Shown: positions 15,915-23,971 of the stretch, piece by piece
How the letters are laid out: each line of letters opens with the position of its first letter
How positions within the stretch are numbered: position 1 is the stretch's first letter
NCBI GenBank assembly: GCA_963824595.1
Contig: CAWGPY010000004.1
Coordinates: forward strand, 1 to 64,000
Length of the DNA: 64,000 nt
Source of the DNA: Cybelea sp963824595
GTDB lineage: Bacteria; Vulcanimicrobiota; Vulcanimicrobiia; Vulcanimicrobiales; Vulcanimicrobiaceae
Direction: 5' to 3'
Position numbers and translations under genes: made by a program
The notes under the pieces: generated by a model
What the model was told of the DNA's origin: nothing
Seen by the model: the letters and a program-made list of their open reading frames with translations, nothing else
Databases searched by the model: none

Positions 15915-16886
15915 ATGGAACATTCGATCGCTCTCGTCACCGGCACGACCTCCGGGCTCGGCTATGCGGTGGCCCGCTTGCTCGCCGCCCAGGGCTACCG
16001 CGAGGTCATCGTCACCGGGCGCAGCTTGGCCCGGATCAAGGAAACGGCCGCTCAGCTCGCGGTTGAGACGCATACGCAGGTCTTCACGCCGCTGTAGCTG
16101 GATCTGGATACCCCGTCCAGCGTTCAGTCCGCCATCGCGGAGCTGGTCAAGCGAGGCCTGCCTATCGATTTCCTACTGCTCAACGCCGGAATGGTCGGTG
16201 GTAAAAAGCGCGTGCTCACGGCGGCGCGCATCGAGGCGTCTCAGGCCCCGCTGATCGGCCATCATCAACTGAGTGTCGGGCTGCTGCGCGTGAGTCTGCT
16301 CAGCCCCAACGCGCGGATTGTTATCGCTGGCGCGGAGCCTGCCCGAGGGGACGTCCCGATGTTCAGCTTTACCGACGTGGCGGCCGTTGCGAAGAAGCAA
16401 TACCACGGCGACCGAAGCGCCGCGGTGGAAGCCCTGGTGCGCAACGGGCCGAACGTGAAATACGAGCCCAACCGGGCGTACGCCGACGCGAAGGTAATCG
16501 TTGCTTGGTGGGCCGCGGCGCTTGCCCGCCGGCTACCCGCAGGCATGGCCGTTTACGCCGTCTCGCCTGGCAGCGCGCCCGACACCAAGGCGGTGCGAAA
16601 CCTTGGCCCGGTCATGAAGTCGCTGATGCCGCTGATAAAGCTCATCCCCGACATGTCTCAGACGCCGGAGACCGCGGCTCGTCGCTACCTCCAGGCATCG
16701 GAGTTCGGCACTGAAGTCTCGGGCCAATTCTTCGCCTCGGCGCCCAAGAAGCTCACCGGCCCAATTGAGGCGATGCGCCAACCACACTTGCACGATCGCG
16801 CCAACCAGGAAGCCGCGTGGCAGGCCATAGTCAAGGTCTCCGGCGCCGACTGGACGGGCCCCGCATCCTTGACCCCGGTGTCCTGA
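15915..16886 (+). pseudogene. Short-chain dehydrogenase with one in-frame TAG
   Basis: One frame runs 324 codons from ATG 15915 (AGGGGAGG upstream), interrupted only by TAG at 16095-16097. Before it is the Rossmann start LVTGTTSGLGYAVARLL; after it come LDLDTPSSV, LLNAG, and catalytic YxxxK as YADAK near 16480. Homologues read TPL-x-LDLD across the stop position. No frameshift accompanies it. Either a recent nonsense mutation or, less likely, readthrough. It is divergent from tetR and followed by small ORFs. Confidence 0.75.
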
Positions 16887-16932
16887 AGGACCGCCAGCGG
16901 CTACATGGTGGTGGGACCGGACTCAGCAGGCG

Positions 16933-17034
16933 TTGCGGAATTATGCGGTCGTCCACGTCTACAAGTGCCGCTTCTGTCACCGCTTCCACCTCGGCCGCCA
17001 CGACCCGCGACACCGACCAAATCTGCCGTCATGA
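16933..17034 (+). CDS. Possible small zinc-ribbon protein
   Basis: A 33-codon frame containing VYKCRFCHRFHLGRH, a CxxC followed by paired histidines as in small zinc knuckles. Its TGA overlaps the ATG of the next small ORF (17031). No ATG or GTG is in frame after the upstream stop; TTG 16933 is the only start, so it may be a truncated remnant. Confidence 0.35.
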   Translation: MRNYAVVHVYKCRFCHRFHLGRHDPRHRPNLPS

Positions 17035-17180
17035 TCGAACCCGAATTCGTTCGCAAACTCGTAGAAAAGCTCGCGAACCGGGTGGCCGATAGACTTGCGA
17101 TCTTCGGGTGGCGCGATCACGTCTACGACACCGTCATGAAAGCCGCCGAGGAGGTCTACGAGGAGGGAGCGCGTCGATAA
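17031..17180 (+). CDS. Small helical protein
   Basis: 49 residues beginning MIEPEFVRKLVEKLANRVAD, almost wholly helical and charged, ending EEVYEEGARR. Family unknown. ATGA overlap with the zinc-knuckle frame suggests the two small ORFs are a coupled pair. An upstream in-frame ATG at 16905 would add a proline-rich segment that looks non-coding. Confidence 0.45.
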   Translation: MIEPEFVRKLVEKLANRVADRLAIFGWRDHVYDTVMKAAEEVYEEGARR

Positions 17181-17370
17181 AACGCTCCTTTGGTCGCTCC
17201 GCCGTGCTTTCGCTTATCGCTTTGAACGCGATTGCTGCGAACCACCCGCGCCCAAGCACGATCCGGATCGACCGTTCCTGATCATCCTCACACTCTGCTC
17301 TACATCCCCCGGCGCTACGGAATTTTGAAACAATTAGTTCTAAATTGCTTGACACCACGTCCTTCGTGCC

Positions 17371-17395
17371 CCATTATCATACAAAATAGTTCAAA
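17371..17395. promoter_or_regulatory. Putative TetR operator, copy 2, with tetR 5' remnant
   Basis: CCATTATCATACAAAATAGT followed by TCAAA, 33 bp ahead of the SDR start. On the - strand it contains an ATG whose 19-codon frame (17315-17374) ends in FRTNCFKIP, echoing FRTKVFKN of the intact tetR. A second divergent tetR probably once stood here and was deleted. Confidence 0.45.
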
Positions 17396-17427
17396 AATAG
17401 CGGCCTGAGGCCGCAAGGAGAATGCGC

Positions 17428-18174
17428 ATGGGTCAGTACGAAGCGAAGCGGGCCGTGATCATCGGCGGCACCAGCGGCATGGGGCTGGCGACGGCAAAAA
17501 TGCTCCTCGATGGGGGCGCGCGCGTTCTGGTGACGGGCCGCTCGCAAGCCGGCCTGGATTCAGCGCAGAAAGAGCTCGGGAAGGACGCGGTCGTGGTCTC
17601 GAGCGACGCGCGTTCGTTGACGCACATCGACGCCCTCGCCTCTCGCGTGAAGGCCGAGTTCGCCACGTTCGATCTGCTCTTCGCCAATGCTGGGTTCAGC
17701 ATCCCAGCGCCTCTCCAGAGCGTGACCGAGGCCGTCTACGACGAGATGTTCAACCTGAACGCCAAGGGACCGTTTTTCGCCGTCCAGAAGCTCGCGCCGC
17801 TGATCAATCGCGGAGGCGCTGTCGTCCTGACGACCTCGATCGCGAACGTCAAGGGAATGCCCGGTCAAGCCGCCTACGGAGCCGCAAAGGCTGCGCTGCG
17901 ATCGTTCGCTCGGGTGCTCGCCGCGGAGCTGCTTCCTCAGGAGATTCGCGTCAACGCGGTGACGCCCGGTCCCATCAGCACGCCGATCCTCGACAAGGTG
18001 TTCCCCGATAAAGACACGGTTGCCCATATCCGGGAGCAAATGAGCGGTATGGTTCCGATGAAACGCTGGGGGACGGCGGAGGAAATCGCTAAGGCGGTCC
18101 TCTTCCTCGCATTCGACGCGACCTTCACAACCGGCGCCGAACTCCCCGTCGATGGCGGCTGGTCGCAACTCTGA
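17428..18174 (+). CDS. Short-chain dehydrogenase/reductase (SDR)
   Basis: 248 residues from ATG 17428, which lies 7 bp after AAGGAG (ATG 17422 is too close). Complete classical SDR: nucleotide loop GGTSGMG near residue 15, ARS and NAG motif (FANAGF), catalytic serine in TTSIAN, YxxxK as YGAAK, PG motif TPGPI, and C-terminal VDGGW. The acidic or basic residue after beta-2 (TGRSQ) suggests NADP(H). Substrate unknown. Probably regulated by the TetR protein at 15153 through the site at 17371. Confidence 0.9.
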   Translation: MGQYEAKRAVIIGGTSGMGLATAKMLLDGGARVLVTGRSQAGLDSAQKELGKDAVVVSSDARSLTHIDALASRVKAEFATFDLLFANAGFSIPAPLQSVTEAVYDEMFNLNAKGPFFAVQKLAPLINRGGAVVLTTSIANVKGMPGQAAYGAAKAALRSFARVLAAELLPQEIRVNAVTPGPISTPILDKVFPDKDTVAHIREQMSGMVPMKRWGTAEEIAKAVLFLAFDATFTTGAELPVDGGWSQL

Positions 18175-18376
18175 AGGCCTCGCGCTGCTACATACACACT
18201 TAGCAGGTCGCTGAAAAGCTGAGCATCTGGTGATAGTTCGGCTCGGATCATTAGTCTGGTCACGCCGGTTCACGGGCGTGCGGGGAGCGGTATTTGTCTC
18301 TCGCACGGTGATTTTGCGCGATAGAGGGGCCGAACTATCGGTCAACAGCGCTTTTTGGGGCCCAGATGAACCAAAT

Positions 18377-18904
18377 TTAGGCTGTCTTGCGTACAGCCGC
18401 CAGGGTGATGATAAGCGCTCAGCAGCGCGGCTTCGAGCGATTGTGCCAGCGGTGAAATACGCCGTTGTGTACGAGAAAGTCGCCCGCCTTGATGGTGACA
18501 AAATGCTCCACGCCATCCTCGCCGGGATAATCCACCGTCGTCTCGCCTTCGAGCACCACGATGAGATCGATGGTGTCGGTGCCGTGCATCCCGCCGCCCT
18601 CGTCGCCAGCAACCATATTGCGCCCGGTGCCGAGGTCGATTGGGGGCGACGAGACTCCCGAGCTCGGAAGCTCGCCGGTATCCGGCGCCCAGCGTCAGCA
18701 GATCGACGCGAATTGCTCCGAGCGGACCGAACATTCGCATCTGCTGGTACGCAGCGAGCACGTGCTCCGGCCGCAACGGCAAGTCGGGAACGCGATCGAA
18801 GCCCAGATGTTCGTAAGTGCGGCTGTCTCCGTATCGAGGGCTTCGTCCACCGGAGCGATCACGCCGGACTTTCCTTCGGCCGTTATGATGCGGTTGATCT
18901 TCAT
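18377..18904 (-). pseudogene. Cupin-domain protein, multiply frameshifted
   Basis: Reading three frames in turn gives a protein starting MKINRIITAEGKSGVI, then LRPEHVLAAYQQMRMFGPLG, then a cupin core GGMHGTDTIDLIVVLEGE and AGDFLVHNGVFHRWHN, ending TLAAVRKTA. Metal-ligand-like residues (HGTDTID and the FHRWHN histidines) survive. At least three breaks (around 18780, 18640 and 18425) inactivate it. Cupins of this kind bind a metal and small ligands; the original role is unknown. Confidence 0.7.
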
Positions 18905-18952
18905 CGTCAAGGTCTTTGTTCGTAAAAAAGTGCGGAAAGTCGAGACGGTAAC

Positions 18953-19346
18953 GGTAAATACTCGTGTTACGTCGTTAGTCAGCGGGTGAATTGACACTCC
19001 GGTGTCTGGACGGATTAGGCGCTTACTTCGGTTACCGGCGGCGCCATTCCACCGGCGGTAGATAGTCGGTTTTTGGGTGGACTCGGCTGGATTCAGGAAG
19101 CGGTTCGACACAGGGGATTACGACAAAGCCACTCGCGCGCAATAACGTGAGTTACGGAGAGGAAGCTCAAAAGCTGGCGCTTGCTCTTCTAACGGCCGTC
19201 TAACGGATTCCGCAAAACTCGCCGGGATTCGATGGGACTAGCCGGCACTCAAAAACGCAAAAACCCGTACAGGAAAGGACTCTCGGGTATTTAACGGGAG
19301 CGGCCGGGACCCCGAATCACGGGTTCGATTCCCGTCGGCGCCACCA
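18953..19346 (+). repeat. Attachment site 4: long right arm plus tRNA 3' end
   Basis: 394-bp partner of the repeat at 4238-4629, similar over its whole length. The tRNA end (19319-19346) has acceptor CGGCGCC, unlike TGGCGCT elsewhere; both can pair with a GGCGCCG 5' strand if two G-T pairs are allowed. The pair 4238/18953 brackets 14.7 kb. Confidence 0.85.
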
Positions 19347-19926
19347 ACTTATGTGCTGCGAAGTAGATCGCGGTAGCCTGCCCCTTGCGATTGCGCGTCG
19401 CGTGGCCATGTTCTTGGGAAAAGACCGTTGCCTGGTTCTGAGTCGTCGGCTGCTGCTTGTTACCGCACCTAACGCGCCTCGGTGATTGCGTAGCTAATCC
19501 TTTTTCCAGCGAGGTAAAGCTCGCCGCCGCCCAATGCGGTCGTCGCGCTTGCGTAAATGCGCCGTCACCGCCGCAGACGATGATCATTGGAATCTTGCTC
19601 CGTACCGCTTTGTTTCATTGCCTTGCGCAACGCCTTGCGCCGGTCGACGGTGAAGAGCTCGAGCACCCGGAGCCCGTGCTCTTCCTAACAGCGCCGGAAC
19701 ACGCTGTAAGGCGGCCCGACCCCTCCGCGAACGGACCCCGGACGACGACTGCGACGCCGCGGCTCTTCACCGGTTAGTTATGCCCAAGCCGCCAGTCGCG
19801 ACCCGCTTCGGCCAACGATCGCTGGACGGGCCGAGAGAGCGCCTGGGCACGGCCGGTTGAGGTTGTGAGGCTATTTTATGCGCCCCGCTTTGTGTATCTA
19901 GCGCGTGAATCGCAGCAGGCCGACTC
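19347..19926. other. Gene-poor start of a unit, integrase missing
   Basis: 580 bp to the right of attachment site 4, where other units have an integrase. An open frame on the - strand (19291-19587) runs into the tRNA end with LVAPTGIEP, the usual integrase tail, but upstream of that it matches nothing I know. Probably a deleted integrase region. Confidence 0.4.
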
Positions 19927-19992
19927 TTGCACGAGATAGAGCAGCTAACGGCGCGCAGCGAACTCCGATCCGTTGCAGAGAGGGAGTACTAT
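19927..19992 (+). pseudogene. HigA antitoxin fragment
   Basis: About 22 codons reading EIEQLTARSELRSVAEREYYR, closely matching EIEQFAIRGERRSAAETEYYR of the intact HigA at 23380. The frame runs straight into right-arm sequence, so the rest of the gene was lost by recombination at that point. Confidence 0.65.
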
Positions 19993-20090
19993 CGACAAAA
20001 CTCGTCCGGATTCGTAGGGACTAGGCGGGACTCGAAAGCGCGAAAACCCGTCCAGGAAAGGACTATCGGGTATTCGACGGGAGCGGCCGC
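19993..20090 (+). repeat. Right arm without tRNA end
   Basis: Arm sequence (ACTCGAAAGCGCGAAAACCC, then GGAAAGGACTATCGGG, GACGGGAGCGGCC) that diverges exactly where the tRNA-proximal GGGACCCCGA would begin. Confidence 0.7.
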
Positions 20091-20173
20091 GACTTGCAGC
20101 GCGCCCCCGCCTCTTGCCGACGCCGCCGGTCCCCCGCAATCACCCGGCTCCCCCTGCGTCGCCGTAAGGTGGC

Positions 20174-21193
20174 CTAATCGCGGATACTGACGGATTGGCC
20201 GCCCGATTGGAATGTGAATGCCTTGAACGGAGCACCACCTGCTGGGTAGTGCCACAAACGAAAGTCCGCGCTGCAGAACTCGTTTGCGCCAGCGACGACC
20301 TTGCCTTGCTCGTCGTTGACGGGCGTATTCTTGCGACCAACGACGAATGGCAGAACCACGTGGGTGTAGTCCCCCTGACATGTGTCGCCCAAAACCACTT
20401 GGCCGTGAGACGTTAACTTCGAACCCGACAGAGTGGCCTCGATCATACCGGACTGAAGTTCGCCTCCGATCTGCTGATCGCCAAGAGCGATGTATTTGCC
20501 GTCCCACATCGTGGAGTCCGGAGAGTAAATCGTGAAGCCGCTGGCGGTCAGGGTCGTCAGGGATTTAGATCCTTTCAGCACCGCGCAGAAGGTGACGGCT
20601 TCGGATGCTTGGTTCTCGGCAATCATCACGAGGTTTCCCTTATCGTCGTAGCCGGCCGGCCATATGGCGTAACAATCGGTGGGGTTGCTGTAAACGACGC
20701 CTTTGCTGGACCCTTTCGAAAAGATCGTGACGCTTCCGGCGGTGTAGCTTGGCCCGAGAAAATCCGTAACCGCAAGATCGTCCGCTTTGTCAACCGAACA
20801 GCCGAAAGCGTCTCCAGTCGTCGCAAACGTCTTGATCAGTTTCTTGCCGCCGTGATTGTATTCGTCCACGACGCCGTTGCCGGAGTTGGCGATATAGACA
20901 TCCCCTTTCGCATCAACACATTGACCTGCCGGCGATGATAAACCGGTTAGCAGTCCTACTTGTTCCCCGGTTCGGTAATCGTATACCGTCACGTCGCTAC
21001 CGTTAAACGCCGAAACGTAGAGCAGTTTTGATTTCCGCCGCGCCAGCGGGCTCATCCAGGAACCGTCCCGGCCAGAACTCGTGCGTTGAGTGGCGAACGG
21101 CACCAGATCGCTCTGAGTCGAGCCGCCGCAAGCCGCTAGCGTCGCCAGAGCAGCAAAAAGTCCGCAACACGTAAAAATCCAGCGTATCATCAT
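20174..21193 (-). CDS. Secreted beta-propeller lipoprotein
   Basis: 339 residues from ATG 21193 (MMIRWIF; a longer frame reaches 21469 but overlaps the LuxR gene). Lipobox LAAC after a hydrophobic signal. Blades show LLYVSAFNGSDVTVYDYRTG, GLLTGLSSPAGQC, DVYIANSGNGVVDEYNHGGK, CSVDKADDLAV and C-terminal HYPAGGAP. Closest in layout to the paralogues at 35888 and 57630. It follows a LuxR regulator on the same strand by 52 bp and is probably transcribed with it. Ligand or enzymatic role unknown. Confidence 0.8.
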   Translation of the reverse strand: MMIRWIFTCCGLFAALATLAACGGSTQSDLVPFATQRTSSGRDGSWMSPLARRKSKLLYVSAFNGSDVTVYDYRTGEQVGLLTGLSSPAGQCVDAKGDVYIANSGNGVVDEYNHGGKKLIKTFATTGDAFGCSVDKADDLAVTDFLGPSYTAGSVTIFSKGSSKGVVYSNPTDCYAIWPAGYDDKGNLVMIAENQASEAVTFCAVLKGSKSLTTLTASGFTIYSPDSTMWDGKYIALGDQQIGGELQSGMIEATLSGSKLTSHGQVVLGDTCQGDYTHVVLPFVVGRKNTPVNDEQGKVVAGANEFCSADFRLWHYPAGGAPFKAFTFQSGGQSVSIRD

Positions 21194-21245
21194 CACCCTG
21201 TGCACCCCTTTCGTAGCAATGTGGTAAGTCGAGAAATCTACCCGT

Positions 21246-22691
21246 TCAAACAACCGCGCGCGCCTTGCCAGGATGATACGAAACTTCGCACTGCGCTGCA
21301 TGGGCAAATTGCCTATACCACGAGGCCAGCTGCCAGCGCGAGCGGATTCCGAGCTTCGCAAGAATGGACTCGCAGTGATGGTGCACGGTCCGCTCGCTGA
21401 TTCCCAAGCGTGTCGCGATGGCTCGGTTAGCAGCACCATCGGCAGCCAGCCGCGCAACCTCAGCTTCACGCGGCGTGAGCATCGTCGCCAATTTCCGGTG
21501 AATCGGGGTGCCGCCCCAGACCACGCTCACGGCGTTCACGCGGGCCCCGCAAGCAGCGCGAACGTTACGCGACTCCGTCGGAAGTCCGGCAATATCGAGA
21601 GCCAATGCGCGCAGCAAGGGTCGTTTGGCTCGGGCGAATTCTTCCGCGGCCTGAAGCGCGAGCTTCGTACGCCGCTCGGGCGTTCGGCGGCGACCGGCGA
21701 TACAGCTCTCGAACAAGGAGTGATAGGCAAACAGCAGGGTAGAACCCGTTACCGCGCAGTGTTGTGCCATCAGCGCGGCCAAGCGTGGAAGCTGCGCGCC
21801 CGGTCCCAGACGTGCGCCGCGAATTGCAAGCAGCACGCTGTTGTCAAGGAGCGTCGGCGACTCGAGATCGCGGATGAGCAGCGCGTCGTGTTCGTCGCGT
21901 TGACCTCGATGCTCGTAAAGCGTGCAAAACGATTCCACGAGCGGACCTAGCAGCCAGCGTTCGCCACGCGCAAACGCAAGATCGAGCAAGCTGGCATCGC
22001 TGCTGTGGGCAAGCAGAGCTTCGTCATCGAGCAACATCCCAAGGGGAATACCGACGGTTGCGGCAATCAATCGGGTCGTCGAATCGCCGCGGCGCATTGC
22101 ATGCAGCTCGTGAAGGAGCTCCGCCGCCTGTTGCAGTTTGCCGGCCGCGAGGAACGCCTCAGCCAAATGGACGAGGCCGTACGGTTCGACGTCGGCATGC
22201 CCACGCGCGTGCCGCAAGCCTTCGTCCAGACACCTCATTGCCAAAACGATACTGCCGTCTTGGAGGGCGGCCGTGCCGTAGTTGACCAGAACGTGGGCAC
22301 ACAATCGCGCGTTCCCGTGCTTTCGCGCGGCAGCCAACGCTGCATCGAACAGTTCGAACGCCCGATCGATCGCTCGTGCTTTGATATACGTGATTGCACG
22401 CGCTTGAAAGTAGAGCGCGGCCATCTCGTCGTCGTCGGTTTCGATGGCGCCCGCAATCTGCTCGAGCGCTCGGAGTGCCTGCGCGAAGGCATTTCCGATG
22501 GCCAAATGCATTGCAACGCTAATTCGAGCGCGTACCCAGTCGCGATCGCCGATGCTTGCCGTCACTCCCAAAGTACCGTGGAGATTTCGAGCCGCCCAGC
22601 AAGAATCCGCCTGTGCGGTTACCGTTTTCAGGTCGGGCGGATCAGCGTGCGAGTGCGGTCCGATCAACCTGCACCCTTGCTCGGCACGCAA
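21246..22691 (-). CDS. LuxR-family transcriptional regulator with helical repeat domain
   Basis: 481 residues. The C-terminal 65 are a GerE/LuxR helix-turn-helix: LTPREAEVARLAADGAANRA, IATRLGISERTVHHHCESI, LAKLGIRSR. The preceding 400 residues are alanine-rich helices resembling TPR-like MalT/LAL regulators, but no NTPase Walker motif is present, so it is a short form. The start is uncertain; 22691 is an ATG without a strong ribosome site. It precedes a propeller lipoprotein on the same strand and may control it. Confidence 0.85.
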   Translation of the reverse strand: MRAEQGCRLIGPHSHADPPDLKTVTAQADSCWAARNLHGTLGVTASIGDRDWVRARISVAMHLAIGNAFAQALRALEQIAGAIETDDDEMAALYFQARAITYIKARAIDRAFELFDAALAAARKHGNARLCAHVLVNYGTAALQDGSIVLAMRCLDEGLRHARGHADVEPYGLVHLAEAFLAAGKLQQAAELLHELHAMRRGDSTTRLIAATVGIPLGMLLDDEALLAHSSDASLLDLAFARGERWLLGPLVESFCTLYEHRGQRDEHDALLIRDLESPTLLDNSVLLAIRGARLGPGAQLPRLAALMAQHCAVTGSTLLFAYHSLFESCIAGRRRTPERRTKLALQAAEEFARAKRPLLRALALDIAGLPTESRNVRAACGARVNAVSVVWGGTPIHRKLATMLTPREAEVARLAADGAANRAIATRLGISERTVHHHCESILAKLGIRSRWQLASWYRQFAHAAQCEVSYHPGKARAVV

Positions 22692-23098
22692 CCCTGTAAA
22701 GAGTATCTTGGGGATCGCGCACGCATCGGAGGGCCCTTCCTACGAATGACGGGAAGACGCAGAATGGTCGCCCATAAGAAACCTCGTGACAATCCATTAC
22801 TGCATGAGCACTCAAGCGGACCAGGCGGCGGAACTGACGCGGATCTGGACTCAGCATGAGATCTTATTTGTCGACGAAACTCGAATCAACGCATAGCACG
22901 AGCCGCGCAGCATTCCCTTGGGATTCGTGCGCTGCACTCGGCGTTGACGCGGAGCCTCTGCGCTGGCGGTGCCTACGCCGTACGGCAGCTCGTTGACGGG
23001 CCGCTTGAAGAAGCGACAAGCGGCCTCGCACCGGTCACCGATAGCTCGATGTTGGCACATTGACAACATACAACGCCAAATGATAGAGTGGTCGAGGT
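22692..23098. other. Intergenic, no gene recognised
   Basis: 407 bp between luxR and higB. Open frames on both strands have no recognisable domains. The last 60 bp before higB (TTGACAACATACAACGCCAA then ATGATAGAG) holds a possible promoter: TTGACA at 23059-23064. Confidence 0.4.
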
Positions 23099-23383
23099 GT
23101 GCGGATCCTTGGCCAATTGGCGCTCCAGAAGGCTGCGCGAAGGCAGGCAGATCTGGCAAACACGCTGGCGATGTGGAGAACGGCGATCGCGGCAGCCAAG
23201 TGGAGCAACCTTGCGCAGCTCAAAGCCGATTTCCCGTCGGCCGACTACGTTCCGCCATTCACCGTGTTTAACGTGAAGGGCAACAGATATCGGCTAATTA
23301 CATTGATCGATTATGCGGAGCAGGTCGTCGTCGTACGCGATGTTCTCACTCACGCGACCTACAGCAAGGGGAAATGGAAATGA
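23099..23383 (+). CDS. higB: HigB-family mRNA interferase toxin
   Basis: 94 residues, normal HigB length. Recognised by the family blocks AWRTAIAAAKWSN-like (here MWRTAIAAAKWSNLAQLKAD), FPSADYV, VFNVKGNRYRLITLIDY and VVVVRDVLTHATY. HigB toxins are RelE-fold ribosome-dependent endoribonucleases. The gene precedes its antitoxin (toxin-first order, typical of HigBA), with a 4-bp overlap. Just right of higA comes the right arm of the unit, so the pair probably stabilises the integrated element. Confidence 0.9.
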   Translation: MRILGQLALQKAARRQADLANTLAMWRTAIAAAKWSNLAQLKADFPSADYVPPFTVFNVKGNRYRLITLIDYAEQVVVVRDVLTHATYSKGKWK

Positions 23384-23784
23384 CCGCGGCAGCGGAACGG
23401 GAATATGCCGAGTTACTGAGTGCCCGCCGACCGCATGCGATTCGCACGAGGCGTGCTTACGCTGCGGCAATGCGTGAAATAGAGCAGTTTGCGATACGCG
23501 GCGAACGCCGGTCTGCGGCTGAGACGGAGTACTACCGCGTGCTTTGCATTCTAGTGGCCGACTATGAGCGGCGAATCGGTGCTGATCGTTGGCCGGAGCT
23601 TACACCACTGGAAGCGCTACGTGAGCTGATGGAGCTCAAAGGTATCACGCAGGCGCAAATCGCCGAGGCACTCGGTGATCGTGCCGCCGCGTCGGCTATC
23701 CTCAGCGGGCGGCGGCAAGTCAGCAAGGCACAAGCGAAGAATCTCGCCGAACTCTTCAACGTGGACGCAGGAGTTTTTATTTAG
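23380..23784 (+). CDS. higA: HigA-family antitoxin
   Basis: 134 residues from ATG 23380, chosen because it overlaps the higB TGA (ATGA) and lies 8 bp after AAGGGG; ATG 23374 is too close. The N-terminal half contacts toxin; the C-terminal half is an XRE helix-turn-helix: LMELKGITQAQIAEALGDRA, then ILSGRRQVSKAQAKNLAELF. HigA neutralises HigB and usually autoregulates. A fragment of a second higA at 19927 occupies the same place beside another right arm. Confidence 0.9.
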   Translation: MTAAAEREYAELLSARRPHAIRTRRAYAAAMREIEQFAIRGERRSAAETEYYRVLCILVADYERRIGADRWPELTPLEALRELMELKGITQAQIAEALGDRAAASAILSGRRQVSKAQAKNLAELFNVDAGVFI

Positions 23785-23800
23785 TCTCGATGGCATAACG

Positions 23801-23971
23801 AGCGCTTGCTCCTCTAACAGCCGTCTAACGGATTACGCGAAACTCGCCGGGGTTCGAAGGGACGAGCCGGGACTCGAAAACGCGAAAACCCGTACAAGAA
23901 AGGACTATCCGGTATTCGACGGGAGCGGCCGGGACCCCGATTCGCGGGTTCGATTCCCGTTGGCGCTACCA
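23801..23971 (+). repeat. Attachment site 5: right arm plus tRNA 3' end
   Basis: Arm starts at GCTTGCTCCTCTAACAGCCG and ends in GGGACCCCGATT; tRNA end GCGGGTTCGATTCCCGTTGG then CGCTACCA (23944-23971). Immediately right, AACGCTCC (23975-23982) and GGGCGTTTTT (23990-23999) form a terminator-like hairpin. Confidence 0.85.

Noticed and set aside
18230..18925. 231-codon open frame on the + strand
   Set aside because: Antisense to the cupin pseudogene, which has clear family motifs on the - strand.
22005..22859. 284-codon open frame opposite luxR
   Set aside because: Shadow of the alanine-rich LuxR-family gene; the - strand has the clear GerE domain.
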